The notes under the pieces: model-generated | Told to the model about the DNA's origin: nothing | The model's database searches: none | What the model saw: only the letters and a program-made list of their open reading frames with translations | Part shown: positions 21,256-30,128 of the stretch, in pieces | Layout of the letters: every line of letters starts with the position of its first letter | Position numbering within the stretch: position 1 is the stretch's first letter | Program-made: the position numbers and the translations under genes | Assembly (NCBI RefSeq): GCF_012935695.1 | Contig: NZ_CP052859.1 | Coordinates: 2,955,001 to 3,019,000, forward strand | DNA: 64,000 bases | Source: Pseudomonas sp. ADAK18 | Lineage (GTDB): Bacteria > Pseudomonadota > Gammaproteobacteria > Pseudomonadales > Pseudomonadaceae | Direction of reading: 5' to 3'

Positions 21256-21331
21256 GTCACATTGCTACCGTTGGCCACACACATCGGGGACGGGCCACAT
21301 TTAAGTGCGCGAATGTGACGTTACCGCGCAC
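21256..21331. promoter_or_regulatory. Nested inverted repeats upstream of the transporter operon
   Basis: GTCACATT (21256-21263) and AATGTGAC (21312-21319) form one inverted repeat; GTGCGCG (21305-21311) and CGCGCAC (21325-21331) form another that overlaps it. They lie 95-170 bases upstream of the -24 element, within the usual range of an activator site, and also in front of the divergent thioredoxin-like gene. The protein that binds is unknown. Confidence 0.35.
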
Positions 21332-21424
21332 AGGGGACCTGTGAATTCTGACAGTAGACCGGTTCGGTCTCCTGGATTAGCGTGAGCAAAGGTGCCATCC
21401 GGCCTTTCGCTCAAGGAGATCATC

Positions 21425-21784
21425 ATGGGGATTGCGACCACCGCCATCGCTGACGCGGTCGAATATCAGAAGGCGCTGCAGACGCAACGCACGGTGTTCA
21501 TGCTTTTCGTATCACCCAACTGCCCGGCATGTGGCGAAGCCGAACCGCTGTTCTTGAAAGTCGCCAATCGCTACCGCTCCCGAACGAAGCTTTATGTACT
21601 GGATACCACCCAAACCCCGAGACATCCCAGCGTTACTGGCACGCCCACTCTACTGGTATTGAAGAACGGCAAACTGGTGGAGAAGCTCAAAGGATTTGGC
21701 CCCTGGGAAACCCAGGAGCAAACCCTGAAAAAAACCTTCACCCGCCACACGCGCGGCGTGCGCACCAAGCGCCTGAAAGAGTGA
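21425..21784 (+). CDS. Thioredoxin-fold protein
   Basis: Protein of 119 residues with a thioredoxin fold and no signal peptide. The redox motif is CPAC within FVSPNCPACGEAEP, replacing the usual CGPC, and the cis-proline is in GTPTLLVLKNG. A Lys/Arg-rich tail (about 105-119) is unusual. The ATG at 21425 follows AAGGAG by about 7 bases. It is convergent with the PhzF gene and does not belong to either neighbouring cluster; its partner is not apparent. Confidence 0.8.
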   Translation: MGIATTAIADAVEYQKALQTQRTVFMLFVSPNCPACGEAEPLFLKVANRYRSRTKLYVLDTTQTPRHPSVTGTPTLLVLKNGKLVEKLKGFGPWETQEQTLKKTFTRHTRGVRTKRLKE

Positions 21785-21792
21785 GGTGCGTG

Positions 21793-22635
21793 TCAGTCCT
21801 CCAGCATCAACCGCGCCGTCCCCGACACCTGAATCGACGCCCCCTTCTGATCAGTAATCTGCGCCTGTAACCGCGAGCGGCTGCCCATGTCCTCACCCTG
21901 GACAATATTGATGCAGCCCTCGTGCGGCCAACCCAGGTCCCGCAGGTAACCGGCAAAGGCCGCCGTCGCCGCACCGGTCGCCGGATCCTCATACACACCG
22001 CCCGATGCAAATGGGTTACGGGTATGGAACAACGTCGGCCCCTCAGCGAATACCAACAGCACAGTGACCAACCCGGCGTCAGTCATGAAGCGCCGACCAG
22101 CATCCAGCTCGTAATGCATTCGGCTGAGTTTGGCGCGACTGTCGAGGGCCAGTACCAGATGAGTCGCCCCACCGTTGATCAGCGCGGGCGGCAGGCTTGG
22201 GTCCAGATCATTGCGGCTGTAGCCGAACAATGCCAAGCCAGCCTCCACCAGCGCATCACTGGCCGGGCCACTGCGGGTCGGCGGTGATTGCAACGCCGCC
22301 TCGATCAACTTGCCTTCGCTGCGGCCGCTGACGGTGATGTCGCCATTGTTCAAGCTCAGGTGAAATTCACCGTCCCCCAACGCCAAGCTCAAGGCGGCAC
22401 CGAGAGCAATGGTGGCATGCCCGCAAAACGGCACTTCAGTTTCCGGCGAGAAGTAACGCACCCGCCAGCCATCCTCTTGCGGACAGGCGAACACCGTTTC
22501 CGAATAGCCCACTTCATGGGCGGTGCGCTGCATCTCCTCGGCTTGCGGCAGCGTATCGCCAATCCATACGCCAGCGGGGTTGCCGCCTTGCTCGCCATCG
22601 GAAAACGCTGCGATTTTCAGGACATCCAGGATCAT
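21793..22635 (-). CDS. PhzF-family isomerase/epimerase
   Basis: Protein of 280 residues of the PhzF fold (diaminopimelate-epimerase-like). It has the N-terminal GGNPAGV motif, the catalytic Glu46 in YSETVFA and FCGHATIALGAAL. No phenazine genes are nearby, so this is a stand-alone PhzF-like enzyme of unknown substrate, common in Pseudomonas. Its end is 8 bases from the convergent thioredoxin-like gene. Confidence 0.85.
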   Translation of the reverse strand: MILDVLKIAAFSDGEQGGNPAGVWIGDTLPQAEEMQRTAHEVGYSETVFACPQEDGWRVRYFSPETEVPFCGHATIALGAALSLALGDGEFHLSLNNGDITVSGRSEGKLIEAALQSPPTRSGPASDALVEAGLALFGYSRNDLDPSLPPALINGGATHLVLALDSRAKLSRMHYELDAGRRFMTDAGLVTVLLVFAEGPTLFHTRNPFASGGVYEDPATGAATAAFAGYLRDLGWPHEGCINIVQGEDMGSRSRLQAQITDQKGASIQVSGTARLMLED

Positions 22636-22674
22636 TGCACGTGGCCTTTTGAAGGAGTTTGCAGGTTTGAGATC

Positions 22675-24243
22675 CTATCGAAACTGCGCATCCAAAGGAA
22701 CCAGGCGAACCTGGGTCACCCGCCGCTCCTCCACCGCCGCCACCGTCAGGCGCCAGCCTTCATGGTCAAGGCTGTCACCCACCACCGGCAGGCGATCCAG
22801 CAAACTCATCACCAACCCGGCCAACGTCTGGTAGTCCTCTGTTTCCGAGGCCTTGAAGCCGGTACGCTGACGAATCAGGCTTAGATTCAAGGCACCACTG
22901 ACCCTGAACCCACCCTCCTCCTCAACCACATCCGGGCCTTCGATCTCACTGGCGTCCGGCAATTCGCCGGCGATGGATTCGAGGATGTCAGTCATGCTCA
23001 ATACACCCATGAAATCACCAAACTCGTTGATCACGAACGCAATGTGGGTCGACGCCTGACGCATCTGCTCCAGGGCATTGAGGATTGAAAAATTCTCCAG
23101 GAGATTCACCGCCCGGCGCGCCAAATGCTCAAGGTCAGGCTCATGACCGGCCAGGTACTCCTTGAGCAATTCTTTCTTGTGCACAAAGCCCAGCGGCTCA
23201 TCAATCGCGCCATTGCGGATCAGCGGCAAGCGCGAATAGGACGAATGCATCAGCTTCAGGCGAATCGTGTCGGCATCGTCCGCCAGGTCGATGGTGTCGA
23301 CGTTGGCGCGCGGCGTCATCAGGCTGCGGATCGGCCGCTCGGCCAATTGCAGCACACCACTGATCATCACACGCTCGCGACGGTCGAATAGCGGACCTTG
23401 GTTGGCATCCGTTTCACCCAGCAGGTCAGCCACCTCTTCACCTACTTCTTCCATCGCCAGGCTCCGGCCACCCAGCAAGCGCATCACCGCATGCGCCGTA
23501 CGCTCACGCATCGGCAGCGCGCCCTGGGCAGATTTCTTGCGGCGCGCCCGGGCAATCTGGTTAAACACCTCGATCAAGATCGAGAAACCAATGGCTGCGT
23601 ACAGGTAACCCTTCGGAATGTGGAAGCCCAAGCCTTCGGCGGTCAGGGCGAAGCCGATCATCATCAGGAAGCCCAGGCACAGCATGATCACGGTCGGGTG
23701 CGCATTGACGAAGCGCGTCAGCGGCTTGCTGGCGATGATCATCAGGCCGATGGAAATGATCACGGCGATCATCATCACCGCCAGCTCATCCACCATGCCC
23801 ACAGCGGTAATCACCGCGTCGAGGGAGAACACCGCGTCCAGCACCACGATCTGCGCCACGATTGGCCAGAACATGGCGTAGGCGGCATTGCCGGTGCGCA
23901 CGCTGATGTGGCCTTCGAGGCGCTCATGCAATTCCATGGTGGCCTTGAACAGCAGGAACACACCACCAAACAGCATGATCAGGTCGCGACCGGAGAAACT
24001 CTTGTCGAACACCTCAAACAACGGCTGGGTCAGGGTCACCAGCCAGGAAATACTCGCCAACAGGCCCAGGCGCATCAGCAAGGCCAAGGACAGGCCGATC
24101 AGCCGCGCACGGTCGCGCTGCTCCGGCGGCAACTTGTCCGCCAGGATCGCGATAAACACCAGGTTGTCGATGCCCAGCACCAGTTCCAGCACAATCAAAG
24201 TCAACAGGCCGAGCCAGGCCGTTGGATCCGCTAACCATTCCAT
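22675..24243 (-). CDS. TerC-family membrane protein with CBS pair and CorC/HlyC domain
   Basis: Protein of 522 residues (YegH/YoaE type). The N-terminal TerC-like membrane part (about 1-235, with seven or so segments) contains the metal-site pattern [12 protein letters not shown] and [22 protein letters not shown] domain pair (about 300-425) and a C-terminal transporter-associated CorC_HlyC domain (about 435-515) follow. Family members are linked to Mn or other metal export, but this subfamily is not functionally settled. The upstream region was checked for a manganese riboswitch and none was recognised. Confidence 0.85.
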   Translation of the reverse strand: MEWLADPTAWLGLLTLIVLELVLGIDNLVFIAILADKLPPEQRDRARLIGLSLALLMRLGLLASISWLVTLTQPLFEVFDKSFSGRDLIMLFGGVFLLFKATMELHERLEGHISVRTGNAAYAMFWPIVAQIVVLDAVFSLDAVITAVGMVDELAVMMIAVIISIGLMIIASKPLTRFVNAHPTVIMLCLGFLMMIGFALTAEGLGFHIPKGYLYAAIGFSILIEVFNQIARARRKKSAQGALPMRERTAHAVMRLLGGRSLAMEEVGEEVADLLGETDANQGPLFDRRERVMISGVLQLAERPIRSLMTPRANVDTIDLADDADTIRLKLMHSSYSRLPLIRNGAIDEPLGFVHKKELLKEYLAGHEPDLEHLARRAVNLLENFSILNALEQMRQASTHIAFVINEFGDFMGVLSMTDILESIAGELPDASEIEGPDVVEEEGGFRVSGALNLSLIRQRTGFKASETEDYQTLAGLVMSLLDRLPVVGDSLDHEGWRLTVAAVEERRVTQVRLVPLDAQFR

Positions 24244-24540
24244 ATCAATGTCGTCTCGTTAAAAATTTTCAGAATGCCGGGCACGGCAAGGTACGGTCAG
24301 AAGACCGGGAGAAAATTGATAATCGAAAGACGGGATGCTTGGCCCGGATGCGGGCGTTCAGCGAGAACGGGGACGGCGAGTGTCTTGGGGAAAGACGACT
24401 GGGAGGCTCCGAGAGGGTGTTCATGCAGATCCTGTAGCAGAAAAAGGACCTGAATCGTACAAGCGAAAGGCAAATTCCCTACAACGTAAAACTGTTACAA
24501 GATCTGTACCCCCACCAATCCATCAAACACCACTAATCCA
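24244..24540. other. Leader region of the TerC gene, no recognised element
   Basis: About 300 bases without a supported gene. It contains purine-rich runs and short GC-rich hairpins, but neither the conserved GGGGAGUA-type core of the yybP-ykoY riboswitch nor another known motif could be identified. It probably carries the promoter and leader of the minus-strand TerC-family gene. Confidence 0.4.
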
Positions 24541-24632
24541 ATGTGGGAGCGGGCTTGCTCGCGAATACGGAGTGTCAGGCAAATAGGCATCAACTGACCC
24601 ACCGCCTTCGCGAGCAAGCCCGCTCCCACATT
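24541..24632. repeat. REPIN-type palindromic repeat
   Basis: Inverted repeat with arms ATGTGGGAGCGGGCTTGCTC and complement. The 89 bases 24542-24630 differ from 9217-9305 at only two positions, including the unpaired centre. The element ends 16 bases from the stop of the SorC regulator. Confidence 0.88.
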
Positions 24633-24647
24633 TTGATCGATGGTGTG

Positions 24648-25628
24648 TCAGTTTTTGCGGGTCGCATCATCCAGCGCCAGGATGGTGTGGGCATTGGTCA
24701 CGGTGGTCGCCAACGTATTGATCACACCCGACCGCAACGCTCCAAGGGTCGCCGCCGCCTTGGTGTTTTCACTGGCAATCGCCACCACATCCGGAATCCG
24801 AAACAACTCCTGCACGGTTAAACCAATCACCCGCCCCTGAATCGCGTTGATCGCCGGCTGGCCGTGAATATCAATGAAGTCATACCCCATCATGTCGCCC
24901 ACGGTGCCGGACAACCGGGCCTGGGCAATCTCCTGGGGTGAAAACCAGCCCATGCGCACCATGTTGCTGTTTTCGCTCATGTCGCCAATGCCGATCAGCG
25001 CCATGTCAGCACGGCGGGCGCGGTCCAGGGTGGAGCGCACGGTGTCGTTGCTGATCAGTACCCCGCGTAGTTCCGGGTTGGCCACCAGGGCCGGGGCGTA
25101 CAAACTTTCACTCTCGCCACCAAAACGCAGGGCCAGGCGCCGGCAGATATGGTCGGGGTTCATGTATTCGCCAGCCTTGAGCGAACCGCCGATGGCGCAG
25201 ACAAATGTGCAGTTACGGGTCACCGGCAAGAACACGTTGTCGGCCACCGCACCGACGTTGCGGCCCATGCCCACGGCGACAATCATGCCGTCGCTCAACG
25301 TCTTGTTCAGGTAGTTGGCCACCAGGCTGGCAACGGCCGAACGCTGGGTGTCAGGGTCACTGTGGTCGACCGCAATCAGCGCACGATCCAGCTGGAAGCG
25401 CTCCACCAGCGCCTGCTCCAACTCGTTATTCATCGCCGGATGCTGCAACACCCGCACTTCGACAATCCCTTCATCCCGTGCGCGTTTGAGCAGACGGCTG
25501 ACTTTTGCCCGAGACAGGTCGAAGCGCTTGGCGATGGCTTCCTGAGTGACGTTCTCAAGGTAATAGAGCATCGCCACTTCGGTCATCAGATCGATATCGC
25601 TGGCAATGCGCTGGGTACTGTCACTCAT
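24648..25628 (-). CDS. SorC-family sugar-responsive transcriptional regulator
   Basis: Regulator of 326 residues: an N-terminal helix-turn-helix (about 15-60, VTQEAIAKRFDLSRAKVSRLL) and a C-terminal sugar-phosphate-binding domain of the SorC/DeoR_C type (about 65-320, with VAVGMGRNVGAV). The ATG at 25628 was chosen over an in-frame TTG further upstream. It lies 63 bases downstream of the RpiB gene on the same strand, and most likely controls both arms of the divergent polyol cluster through the 38-bp elements at 26188 and 26347. The inducer may be erythrulose phosphate or a related sugar phosphate. Confidence 0.87.
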   Translation of the reverse strand: MSDSTQRIASDIDLMTEVAMLYYLENVTQEAIAKRFDLSRAKVSRLLKRARDEGIVEVRVLQHPAMNNELEQALVERFQLDRALIAVDHSDPDTQRSAVASLVANYLNKTLSDGMIVAVGMGRNVGAVADNVFLPVTRNCTFVCAIGGSLKAGEYMNPDHICRRLALRFGGESESLYAPALVANPELRGVLISNDTVRSTLDRARRADMALIGIGDMSENSNMVRMGWFSPQEIAQARLSGTVGDMMGYDFIDIHGQPAINAIQGRVIGLTVQELFRIPDVVAIASENTKAAATLGALRSGVINTLATTVTNAHTILALDDATRKN

Positions 25629-25691
25629 GGGGACGGGCTTCCGTTTCGGCGTCAAAGGCGCATTCTCCCGACTCTTGCCCCGTTACGTCTA

Positions 25692-26153
25692 CTACTGATG
25701 CCCATCACGCTCAATCGCGTTGATGCGGTCGACCTTGGCCCCGGAACGCGCCGCCTCGAACTCCGATTCCAGGAACGACTTGACGACGCTTTTTGCCAGT
25801 TCCGCGCCGATCACCCGCGCACCAATGGAAAGGATCTGCGCATCGTTGCTCTTGCGTGCCCGCTCCGCCGAATACGTGTCATGGGCCTGGGCCGCGCGAA
25901 TCCCCAGGACCTTGTTGGCCGAAATGGCCATGCCAATCCCCGTGCCACACACCAATACCCCCAGCCGCTGCTGCCCGGCATTGATCGCGGTGGCCACCGC
26001 CAGGGCGATGTCCGGGTACAGCACCGGCGCCGTGGAATGGGTACCAAAGTCGGTCACCGGATATCCCAGCGCTTCGATATGGCGCTTCAACAATTCTTTG
26101 AGCTCGTAACCCGCTTCATCGCATCCGATAGCCACCGGGAAAGGTGTGTTCAT
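25692..26153 (-). CDS. rpiB: RpiB/LacA-family sugar-phosphate isomerase, probable D-erythrulose-4-phosphate isomerase
   Basis: Isomerase of 153 residues with the RpiB features Asp12, Cys69 in VCGTGIGM and His91 in AHDTYSAERARKSNDAQ. RpiB enzymes interconvert ketose and aldose phosphates. Next to a tetritol-type dehydrogenase pair and a DhaK/DhaL kinase, the likely reaction is D-erythrulose-4-phosphate to D-erythrose-4-phosphate (as DerI of Mycobacterium smegmatis). It is divergent from the ABC operon, with one of the two operator copies 35 bases before its ATG. Ribose-5-phosphate isomerase activity is an alternative. Confidence 0.85.
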   Translation of the reverse strand: MNTPFPVAIGCDEAGYELKELLKRHIEALGYPVTDFGTHSTAPVLYPDIALAVATAINAGQQRLGVLVCGTGIGMAISANKVLGIRAAQAHDTYSAERARKSNDAQILSIGARVIGAELAKSVVKSFLESEFEAARSGAKVDRINAIERDGHQ

Positions 26154-26187
26154 GGCGTCTGGCTCCGCTGCCGTGGTCGTGCTTAAG

Positions 26188-26225
26188 ACTGATCAAATGA
26201 TCACTCAGTGAAATTAGTATCAGTC
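26188..26225 (-). promoter_or_regulatory. Candidate SorC operator, rpiB side
   Basis: A 38-base element that, read on the minus strand, matches the element at 26347-26384: shared GACTGAT at the 5' end, AATTTCA in the middle and CAT-N-TGATCA at the 3' end, all with identical spacing. It contains two TGATCA palindromes (26190 and 26198). It lies 35 bases upstream of the rpiB ATG. Confidence 0.6.
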
Positions 26226-26283
26226 ATTTCTCGAATATTCACCACTTCCTGTCAAGCATGATTTAACTGACCCACCAGTCAAA

Positions 26284-26298
26284 GCCCTATAAAAGGGC
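26284..26298. other. Short hairpin between the two operators
   Basis: GCCCT-ATAAA-AGGGC is a 5-bp inverted repeat midway in the divergent intergenic region. Its role is not known; the central TATAAA could also serve as a -10 element. Confidence 0.25.
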
Positions 26299-26346
26299 AT
26301 TATTTGCGCAAACCGGCACTTTTACATCTTTTCCATGAAAGAGATT

Positions 26347-26384
26347 GACTGATCAGAATTTCATTTGATACACATATGATCACA
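26347..26384 (+). promoter_or_regulatory. Candidate SorC operator, ABC transporter side
   Basis: Partner of the element at 26188-26225 in opposite orientation. TGATCA palindromes lie at 26350 and 26377. It ends 53 bases before the ATPase ATG, so each element points towards the gene it precedes. A possible -35 (TTGATA, 26365) lies inside it, which would suit repression. Confidence 0.6.
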
Positions 26385-26436
26385 GCGAAACATAACTGTG
26401 CGACCTAATAAGAATTCACAGCACGAGGACACGCCG

Positions 26437-27924
26437 ATGGCCACGCCATTACTGCTCCAGGCTGAACACGTCGCCAAGGCCTACGCCGGGATCCCTGCCC
26501 TGCGTGACGGGCGCCTCTCTCTGCGGGCCGGCAGCGTTCACGCCCTGTGCGGCGGCAATGGCGCAGGCAAATCAACTTTTCTCAGCATCCTGATGGGCAT
26601 CACGGCGCGTGATGCCGGCACCATCGCGCTCAACGGTTCGCCCGTGCATTTCCATCGGCCCAGTGAGGCCCTGGCGTCAGGGATCGCGATGATCACCCAG
26701 GAGCTGGAACCGATTCCCTACATGACCGTCGCCGAAAACATCTGGCTGGGCCGCGAACCGCGCCGCGCCGGTTGCATCGTCGACAGCAAGGAATTGAACC
26801 GCCGTACTCGGGAGTTGCTGGAAAGCCTGGAGTTTGAAGTGGATGCCACCAGCCCCATGCACCGCCTGAGCGTGGCGCAGATCCAACTGGTGGAAATCGC
26901 CAAGGCGTTCAGCCATGACTGCCAAGTGATGATCATGGATGAGCCCACCTCCGCCATCGGCGAGCGCGAAGCGGAAACCCTGTTCAAGGCCATCCGCCGC
27001 CTGACGGCCCGTGGCGCCGGCATCGTGTATGTGTCCCATCGCCTCAGCGAGTTGGCGCAGATTGCCGATGACTACAGCATCTTCCGCGATGGTGCCTTCG
27101 TCGAAACCGGACGCATGGCCGATATCGACCGCGCCCACCTGGTGCGCGGCATCGTTGGCCAGGAACTGACGCGGATCGATCACAAGGTCGGCCGCGAATG
27201 TGCTGCCGAGTGCTGCCTGGACGTGGACAGCCTGAGCCGCGCCGGCGAGTTCCAGGACATCAGCCTGCAACTGCGCCAGGGCGAAATTCTGGGCATCTAT
27301 GGCCTGATGGGCTCCGGACGCAGCGAGTTTCTCAACTGCATTTATGGCCTGACCACACCCGACTCCGGCAGCGTCACCCTGCAAGGCAAGCCGATGCCCA
27401 TCGGCCTGCCCAAGGCGACCATTCGCGCCGGCATGTCCCTGGTCACCGAAGACCGCAAAGACAGCGGCCTGGTGCTCAGTGGCAGCATCCTCTCCAACAT
27501 CGCGCTGTCGGCCTACAAGCAGCTGTCGAGCTGGTCGCTGATAAATGCCCGCAAGGAAAACCAGTTGGCCCAGGACATGGTCAAGCGTCTGCAGATCAAG
27601 ACCACCTCCCTGGACCTGCCAGTGGAATCCATGAGCGGCGGTAACCAACAGAAAGTGGTGCTCGCCAAATGCCTGTCGACCCAGCCGATCTGCCTCCTGT
27701 GCGACGAGCCGACACGCGGTATTGATGAAGGCGCCAAGCAGGAGATTTATCACCTGTTGGACCAATTCGTGCGCGCCGGCGGCGCGGCCATTGTGGTGTC
27801 GTCGGAAGCGCCGGAACTGCTGCATCTGAGCGATCGAATCGCTGTCTTCAAGGGCGGCCGGCTGGTGACCATCAGCACTGACACCGCCCTTTCCCAGGAA
27901 GCCTTGTTGAGTCTTGCCTCATGA
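26437..27924 (+). CDS. Ribose-type sugar ABC transporter ATP-binding protein (two ATPase domains)
   Basis: ATPase of 495 residues of the RbsA/XylG group. Domain 1 has Walker A GGNGAGKST and the degenerate signature LSVAQIQLVEIAKA; domain 2 has the group's degenerate Walker A GLMGSGRSEF and signature MSGGNQQKVVLAKCL. The ATG at 26437 follows GAGG by about 8 bases and fits the family start; a GTG at 26398 is less likely. It overlaps the permease gene by four bases (ATGA). Substrate is probably a tetritol, judged from the catabolic genes that follow. Confidence 0.9.
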   Translation: MATPLLLQAEHVAKAYAGIPALRDGRLSLRAGSVHALCGGNGAGKSTFLSILMGITARDAGTIALNGSPVHFHRPSEALASGIAMITQELEPIPYMTVAENIWLGREPRRAGCIVDSKELNRRTRELLESLEFEVDATSPMHRLSVAQIQLVEIAKAFSHDCQVMIMDEPTSAIGEREAETLFKAIRRLTARGAGIVYVSHRLSELAQIADDYSIFRDGAFVETGRMADIDRAHLVRGIVGQELTRIDHKVGRECAAECCLDVDSLSRAGEFQDISLQLRQGEILGIYGLMGSGRSEFLNCIYGLTTPDSGSVTLQGKPMPIGLPKATIRAGMSLVTEDRKDSGLVLSGSILSNIALSAYKQLSSWSLINARKENQLAQDMVKRLQIKTTSLDLPVESMSGGNQQKVVLAKCLSTQPICLLCDEPTRGIDEGAKQEIYHLLDQFVRAGGAAIVVSSEAPELLHLSDRIAVFKGGRLVTISTDTALSQEALLSLAS

Positions 27925-28913
27925 ACGCCAAAACAACCCTGTCCACACCCATCACCGCTCCCGTCAAGGCGGCACCGCGCAGCCGTCTGCGCCTGTCCCT
28001 CGACCGCTTTGGCCTGCCGCTGGTGTTTATCCTGCTGTGCGTGGTGATGGCGTTTTCCAGCGAATACTTCATGACCTGGCGCAACTGGATGGACATCCTG
28101 CGCCAGACCTCCATCAACGGCATTCTCGCCGTGGGCATGACCTACGTGATCTTGACCAAGGGCATCGACCTGTCAGTGGGCTCGATCCTGGCCTTTGCCG
28201 GACTCTGCAGTGCAATGGTCGCCACCCAGGGCTACGGCCTGCTGGCGGCGGTGAGCGCCGGGATGTTTGCCGGCGCCATGCTCGGGGTGGTCAACGGTTT
28301 CATGGTCGCCAACCTGTCGATTCCACCCTTTGTCGCCACCCTCGGCATGTTGAGCGTCGCCCGGGGTATGACCTTCATTCTCAACGACGGCAGCCCGGTC
28401 ACCGACCTGCCCGACGCCTACCTGGCGCTGGGCATCGGCAAAATCGGCCCGATTGGCGTGCCGATCATCATCTTCGCGGTGGTCGCGCTGATTTTCTGGA
28501 TGGTGCTGCGCTACACCACCTACGGCCGTTACGTGTATGCGGTGGGCGGCAATGAGAAGAGCGCACGCACCTCGGGGATCGGCGTGCGCAAGGTGATGTT
28601 TTCGGTGTACGTGGTGTCCGGGCTGCTCGCCGGCTTGGCCGGCGTGGTGTTGTCGGCACGCACCACCTCCGCCCTGCCCCAGGCCGGCATGTCCTATGAA
28701 CTGGACGCCATCGCCGCTGTGGTGATCGGCGGCACCAGCCTCTCCGGCGGCACCGGCAGCATCGTCGGCACGCTGTTTGGCGCGCTGTTGATCGGGGTGA
28801 TCAACAACGGCTTGAACCTGCTCGGCGTGTCCTCCTATTACCAGCAGGTCGCCAAGGGCCTGATCATCGTGCTCGCCGTGCTGATTGACGTGTGGCGCAA
28901 GAAAAAACGCTAG
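27921..28913 (+). CDS. Ribose-type sugar ABC transporter permease
   Basis: Inner-membrane permease of 330 residues of the RbsC group, with about eight to ten hydrophobic segments and the family stretch GMTYVILTKGIDLSVGSIL and AVVIGGTSLSGGTGSIVGT. It is translationally coupled to the ATPase gene by an ATGA overlap. The binding protein gene follows after 54 bases. Confidence 0.92.
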   Translation: MNAKTTLSTPITAPVKAAPRSRLRLSLDRFGLPLVFILLCVVMAFSSEYFMTWRNWMDILRQTSINGILAVGMTYVILTKGIDLSVGSILAFAGLCSAMVATQGYGLLAAVSAGMFAGAMLGVVNGFMVANLSIPPFVATLGMLSVARGMTFILNDGSPVTDLPDAYLALGIGKIGPIGVPIIIFAVVALIFWMVLRYTTYGRYVYAVGGNEKSARTSGIGVRKVMFSVYVVSGLLAGLAGVVLSARTTSALPQAGMSYELDAIAAVVIGGTSLSGGTGSIVGTLFGALLIGVINNGLNLLGVSSYYQQVAKGLIIVLAVLIDVWRKKKR

Positions 28914-28967
28914 TCCCTGTGCTCTGAACCGAACTGAACGACCATAACAATAATCGGAGTTCTCACT

Positions 28968-29975
28968 ATGAAGCCCTTTCCAGTATTAGCCGCCGTCGCG
29001 GCACTCTCCCTGCTTGCCAGCAGCATCGCCGTGGCGGCCGATGGCAAGACCTACAAGATCGGCGCGGCCGTGTACGGGCTCAAGGGCCAGTTCATGCAGA
29101 ACTGGGTCCGCGAGCTGAAGGAACACCCGGCGGTCAAGGACGGCACCGTGCAGTTGACCGTGTTCGACGGCAACTACGACGCGCTGACCCAGAACAACCA
29201 GATTGAAAACATGGTGACCCAGCACTACGACGCCATCCTCTTTGTGCCCATCGACACCAAGGCCGGTGTCGGCACCGTGAAGGCGGCCATGAGCAATGAC
29301 GTAGTGGTGATCGCCTCCAACGCCAAGGTCGCCGACGCCAACGTGCCGTACGTGGGCAACGACGATGTGGAAGGTGGTCGCCTCCAGGCCCAGGCCATGG
29401 TCGACAAGCTCAACGGCCGCGGCAACGTGGTGATCATCCAGGGACCGATTGGCCAGTCGGCACAGATCGACCGGGAAAAGGGCGAGATGGAAGTGCTGAA
29501 CAAGTACCCGGATATCAAGATCATCGAGAAAAAGACCGCCAACTGGGACCGCGCCCAGGCCCTGACCTTGACCGAAGACTGGCTGAACGCCCACCCCAAA
29601 GGCATCAACGGTGTGATCGCACAGAACGACGACATGGCCCTCGGCGCGGTGCAAGCGCTGAAGTCCCACGGTTTGTCGTTCAAGGATGTGCCGGTGACCT
29701 CCATCGACGGCATGCCGGATGCAATCCAGGCGGTGAAGAAAGATGAAGTCATCACCTTCCTGCAAGATGCCCAGGCGCAGTCGCAGGGAGCCCTCGATGT
29801 AGCTCTGCGCGCCTTGGCCGGCAAGGATTACAAGCCTAAGTCGGTGATCTGGGAACGCTACGCGAAAGACGTGAAGTGGGGCGATGGCACCGCCAAGAAC
29901 TACATCCTGCCGTGGGTGCCGGTGACCAATGCCAATGCGGATGCGCTGTATCAGCAAGTCAGTGGTGGTAAGTAG
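28968..29975 (+). CDS. Sugar ABC transporter substrate-binding protein
   Basis: Periplasmic binding protein of 335 residues of the RbsB (peripla_BP_4) type. The signal peptide ends near AVAADGK (about residue 24). Typical parts include YDAILFVPIDTKAGVGTV, VPYVGNDDVEGGRLQAQAMVD and VTSIDGMPDAIQAVK. It completes the ABC transporter with the two genes upstream. The substrate is inferred to be a C4 polyol from the downstream dehydrogenases. Confidence 0.9.
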   Translation: MKPFPVLAAVAALSLLASSIAVAADGKTYKIGAAVYGLKGQFMQNWVRELKEHPAVKDGTVQLTVFDGNYDALTQNNQIENMVTQHYDAILFVPIDTKAGVGTVKAAMSNDVVVIASNAKVADANVPYVGNDDVEGGRLQAQAMVDKLNGRGNVVIIQGPIGQSAQIDREKGEMEVLNKYPDIKIIEKKTANWDRAQALTLTEDWLNAHPKGINGVIAQNDDMALGAVQALKSHGLSFKDVPVTSIDGMPDAIQAVKKDEVITFLQDAQAQSQGALDVALRALAGKDYKPKSVIWERYAKDVKWGDGTAKNYILPWVPVTNANADALYQQVSGGK

Positions 29976-29985
29976 CAACGCGGTC

Positions 29986-30076
29986 AATGTGGGAGCTGGC
30001 TTGCCTGCGATGGCATCACCTCGGTACATCAGATACACCGAGTCGCCTGCATCGCAGGCAAGCCAGCTCCCACATT
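29986..30076. repeat. REPIN-type repeat, GGGAGCTGGCTTGCCTGCGATG class
   Basis: Inverted repeat with arms AATGTGGGAGCTGGCTTGCC and complement, extended by CTGCGATG. It belongs to the same variant as 15428 and 32061. It separates the transporter genes from the dehydrogenase genes. Confidence 0.85.
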
Positions 30077-30128
30077 TAACCGGGTTCCACCCTTAGATCT
30101 CCACTGTTAGCAAGAAGGAGTCATGTTC

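Noticed and set aside
21162..21424. NtrC-type binding sites for the sigma-54 promoter of the amino acid transporter
   Set aside because: GCACC and GGTGC half-sites occur but are about 220 bases apart and not paired as an NtrC palindrome.
24244..24540. Manganese (yybP-ykoY) riboswitch upstream of the TerC-family gene
   Set aside because: TerC genes often carry one, but the conserved GGGGAGUA-type core and paired stems could not be found on the minus strand.
30123..30128. Earlier start for the DthD-like gene
   Set aside because: The AAGGAG site would be only 2 bases away; the ATG at 30129 has 8-base spacing.
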